Positions 61,991-64,000 of a stretch of 64,000 nt of DNA are shown here, piece by piece. A model generated the notes under the pieces. The model had not been told where the DNA came from. It ran no database searches and saw nothing but the letters and a program-made list of their open reading frames with translations. Location of the stretch: positions 186,001 through 250,000 of the forward strand of contig NZ_LT607653.1 of NCBI RefSeq assembly GCF_900095265.1. Reading direction: 5' to 3'. The translations under genes were made by a program, and so were the position numbers. The stretch comes from Janthinobacterium sp. UMAB-56. GTDB taxonomy: Bacteria; Pseudomonadota; Gammaproteobacteria; Burkholderiales; Burkholderiaceae_D. Every line of letters begins with the position of its first letter. Within the stretch, counting starts at the first letter, position 1.

Positions 61991-64000
61991 CTATTCGGGC
62001 GCCCGGATATGCTCGATCAACCCCGTGCTGCGGCGCCCTGGCGCCGGTGTCAGCCAGCTGACCAGCACGGCTGCTGCCAGACCGGCCGGCACGCCGAAGA
62101 TGCCGGCGGAGATGGGTGCGATATGGAACCATTGACCGCTGGCATTGCCGCCCAGCATGGTGCTCGTGTGCAACATGTAATACAGGCACACGCCAAAGCC
62201 CGTCAGCATGCCGGCCAGCGCCCCTTGGTAATTGCCGCGTTGCCAGAAGACGCCCAGCACCAGCGGCGGGAACAGGGTCGAGGCGGCCAGTGAAAACGCC
62301 ACGCCCACCAGCGACAGGATATCGGCCGGTTTTTGCGAGGCCGCATAGGCGGCGATGAAGGCCACGGCCAGCAGCAGCAACTTTGAAATCGTCACGCGCT
62401 TTTGCGTCGAGGCGCTGGGATCGACCACCTTGTAATAGATATCGTGCGACAGGGCGTTGGAAATGGCCAGCAGCAAGCCATCGGCCGTCGACAGGGCTGC
62501 GGCCAGGCCGCCGGCCGCCACCAGGCCGGAAATCACGTAGGGCAGGCCGGCGATCTCGGGCGTGGCCAGCACCAGCACGTCGGCGTCGATGGAAATTTCC
62601 GCCAGTTGCACGATGCCGTCGCGGTTGACGTCGACGATGCTGATCAGAGGGCTGAGCTTATCCACATTGGCCCAGTACGATACCCAGGTGGGCAGGTTCG
62701 CATATTGCGTGCCCACCAGCGCCGAGTAAATATCGTACTTGACCAGTACAGCCAGCGCAGGAATCGTGAGGTAGATCAACAAGATGAAGAACAGGGTCCA
62801 GAAGACGGAGACGCGCGTTTCGTGCACGGAGGGCGTGGTGTACGATCGCATGAGGATATGCGGCAGGGCGGCCGTGCCCAGCATCATGCAAAACACGAGG
62901 GCCAGAAAATTGTTACGCTTGATGTCGGACTGCTCTCGGTCGGCAGCGGGAAACGGTTGCGCGTGCGGAATGATCGGCTCGGCGCGTTTCTGGTTCTGTG
63001 CCTGCGCGGCCTGCCACAGCTCGCGTGCCTCGTCGGGACTTTTCGGATACGCAATCAGGGAGCGTTCCGCGTTGCGGATGTCGAACAGCGAGGCATTGCG
63101 TTGGCGCAAACTATCGAGCTGGCGCTGGGCTGCCAGATGGCCTTGTTCCCACGACGCGGGCAAGCCGGCGATGCGTGCCTCGTAGCTTTGCGCGCGTTGG
63201 CGGAAAATGGCGCGCACCTGGTTTTCTTTCGGATCCGTTTCCAGCACGTGTTCGCGCGCGCTCAGTTGCGGCAGCACCTTGCCGTAGGCGATCTGCGGCA
63301 CGGGATTGTCCGCATGCTTGACCGACAGCCATATGGCGGGAATCAGAAAAGCAACCAGGATGATGATGTACTGCGCCACCTGGGTCCAGGTGATGGCGCG
63401 CATGCCGCCAAGAAAGGAGCAGACGAGGATGCTGGCCAGGCCGAGGAAGATGCCGACGGAAAAATCCACGCCCGTGAAGCGCGAGGCGATCAGGCCGACG
63501 GCGTAGATCTGCGCCACCACATAGGTAAACGATACGATGATGGTGGCGGCCACGGCCACCACGCGCACGCTGGCGCCCCGTTTGTCGGTGCCGCTGCCGT
63601 AGCGCGCGGCGAGGAAATCGGGAATCGTGTACTGGCTGAACTTGCGCAGGTAGGGCGCGATCAATAGTGCAACCAGGCAATAGCCGCCCGTCCAGCCCAT
63701 GATGAAGGCCAGGCCGTCGAAGCCGTTCAGGTACAGGCCGCCGGCCAGGCTGATGAAGCTGGCGGCCGAGATCCAGTCGGCGGCCGTGGCCATGCCGTTG
63801 AACATGGCAGGTACCCGACGCCCTGCCACATAGTATTCCGTGACGTTCGAGGTGCGGCTGATGACGCCGATGGTGGCGTACAGCGTGATGGTGACGAGCA
63901 TGAACAGGTAGCCGATCCACGCGCGCGGCATGCCTTCCTGTTCCAGCACCGACAGGGCCAGCAGGAAGGCGGCGAAACCGGCGGTAAACAGCAGGTAGTA
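61991..64000 (-). CDS. Sodium/solute symporter (VC_2705-type), N-terminus cut at right edge
   Basis: This large SSS-family permease shows AEYYVAGRRVPA-like EYYVAGRRVPAMFNGMATAADWISAASFI near its N-terminus, typical of the VC_2705/actP-like subfamily of sodium:solute symporters. The frame is open to base 64000, so the start lies outside the window. A soluble insert of roughly 115 residues (about 62930-63275), rich in charged residues, interrupts the membrane helices. A second loop contains an EF-hand-like calcium-binding sequence. The substrate is probably a small organic acid such as acetate; this is inferred. Confidence 0.88.
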   Translation of the reverse strand, partial: YYLLFTAGFAAFLLALSVLEQEGMPRAWIGYLFMLVTITLYATIGVISRTSNVTEYYVAGRRVPAMFNGMATAADWISAASFISLAGGLYLNGFDGLAFIMGWTGGYCLVALLIAPYLRKFSQYTIPDFLAARYGSGTDKRGASVRVVAVAATIIVSFTYVVAQIYAVGLIASRFTGVDFSVGIFLGLASILVCSFLGGMRAITWTQVAQYIIILVAFLIPAIWLSVKHADNPVPQIAYGKVLPQLSAREHVLETDPKENQVRAIFRQRAQSYEARIAGLPASWEQGHLAAQRQLDSLRQRNASLFDIRNAERSLIAYPKSPDEARELWQAAQAQNQKRAEPIIPHAQPFPAADREQSDIKRNNFLALVFCMMLGTAALPHILMRSYTTPSVHETRVSVFWTLFFILLIYLTIPALAVLVKYDIYSALVGTQYANLPTWVSYWANVDKLSPLISIVDVNRDGIVQLAEISIDADVLVLATPEIAGLPYVISGLVAAGGLAAALSTADGLLLAISNALSHDIYYKVVDPSASTQKRVTISKLLLLAVAFIAAYAASQKPADILSLVGVAFSLAASTLFPPLVLGVFWQRGNYQGALAGMLTGFGVCLYYMLHTSTMLGGNASGQWFHIAPISAGIFGVPAGLAAAVLVSWLTPAPGRRSTGLIEHIRAPE
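62597..62632 (-). other. EF-hand-like loop within the symporter
   Basis: The 12 codons read DVNRDGIVQLAE, with Asp1, Asn3, Asp5, Gly6, Ile7 and Glu12 exactly as in canonical EF-hand loops. It sits in an extramembrane loop between membrane helices. Calcium binding is inferred. Confidence 0.6.

Overview
The window looks like ordinary chromosome from a GC-rich betaproteobacterium, most probably Oxalobacteraceae (Janthinobacterium/Duganella/Massilia-like). This is inferred from gene content and order: hda / HAD phosphatase / pcnB / folK / panB beside purM, nadK-recN-hemH-grpE-dnaK-dnaJ, and pcm-like / rhodanese / tolC. No rRNA, insertion sequence, phage, integrase or CRISPR array is visible. There is one tRNA (Gly, anticodon CCC).

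Layout. 1-4.3 kb: 5' part of manC, dgkA, a small secreted Ala/Gly-rich protein, tRNA-Gly, trmB and galE. 4.4-13.8 kb: gdhA with a LysR regulator and a LysR-type dyad, then uppP-recQ-hypothetical, a DeoR regulator with an MFS transporter, a small membrane protein, a Cys-cluster protein and a GIN-domain lipoprotein. 14-21.6 kb: a TetR regulator, pcm-like/rhodanese/tolC, a YdcZ-type membrane protein divergent from a LysR regulator, gloA, osmC, a sorbosone-dehydrogenase-like secreted protein and a small hydrophilic protein. 21.7-31 kb: nadK-recN behind a near-perfect LexA box, a REP-like element, hemH, grpE-dnaK-dnaJ with two sigma-32-type promoters, and a beta-carbonic anhydrase. 31-38.4 kb: an ArgP-like regulator, a PBP1a-type enzyme, a TRIC-family channel, and a secreted beta-propeller protein / ECF sigma factor / single-pass membrane protein locus. 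38.4-48.1 kb: an MFS gene and a putrescine utilisation cluster (puuD, puuA, aminotransferase, potGHI, puuC). 48.1-49.9 kb: a hipA-hipB toxin-antitoxin pair behind an array of related operator-like sites. 49.9-56.5 kb: panB, folK, pcnB, HAD, hda and an AI-2E family permease, divergent from purM. 56.5-64 kb: an MHS transporter and GMC oxidoreductase divergent from an IclR regulator with a 31-bp palindrome, a pyrophosphate-type phosphofructokinase, and a truncated Na+/solute symporter with an EF-hand-like loop.

How the genes work together. Most is housekeeping: envelope precursors (uppP, dgkA, manC, galE, PBP1a), protein quality control, DNA repair, folate, pantothenate and purine synthesis. The accessory modules are putrescine catabolism, the IclR-GMC-MHS unit, the hip locus and the sigma-factor/beta-propeller locus. 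The last is the best candidate here for an undescribed system. Several regulators have convincing inverted repeats next to their start codons, so much of the regulatory wiring can be read from the sequence.
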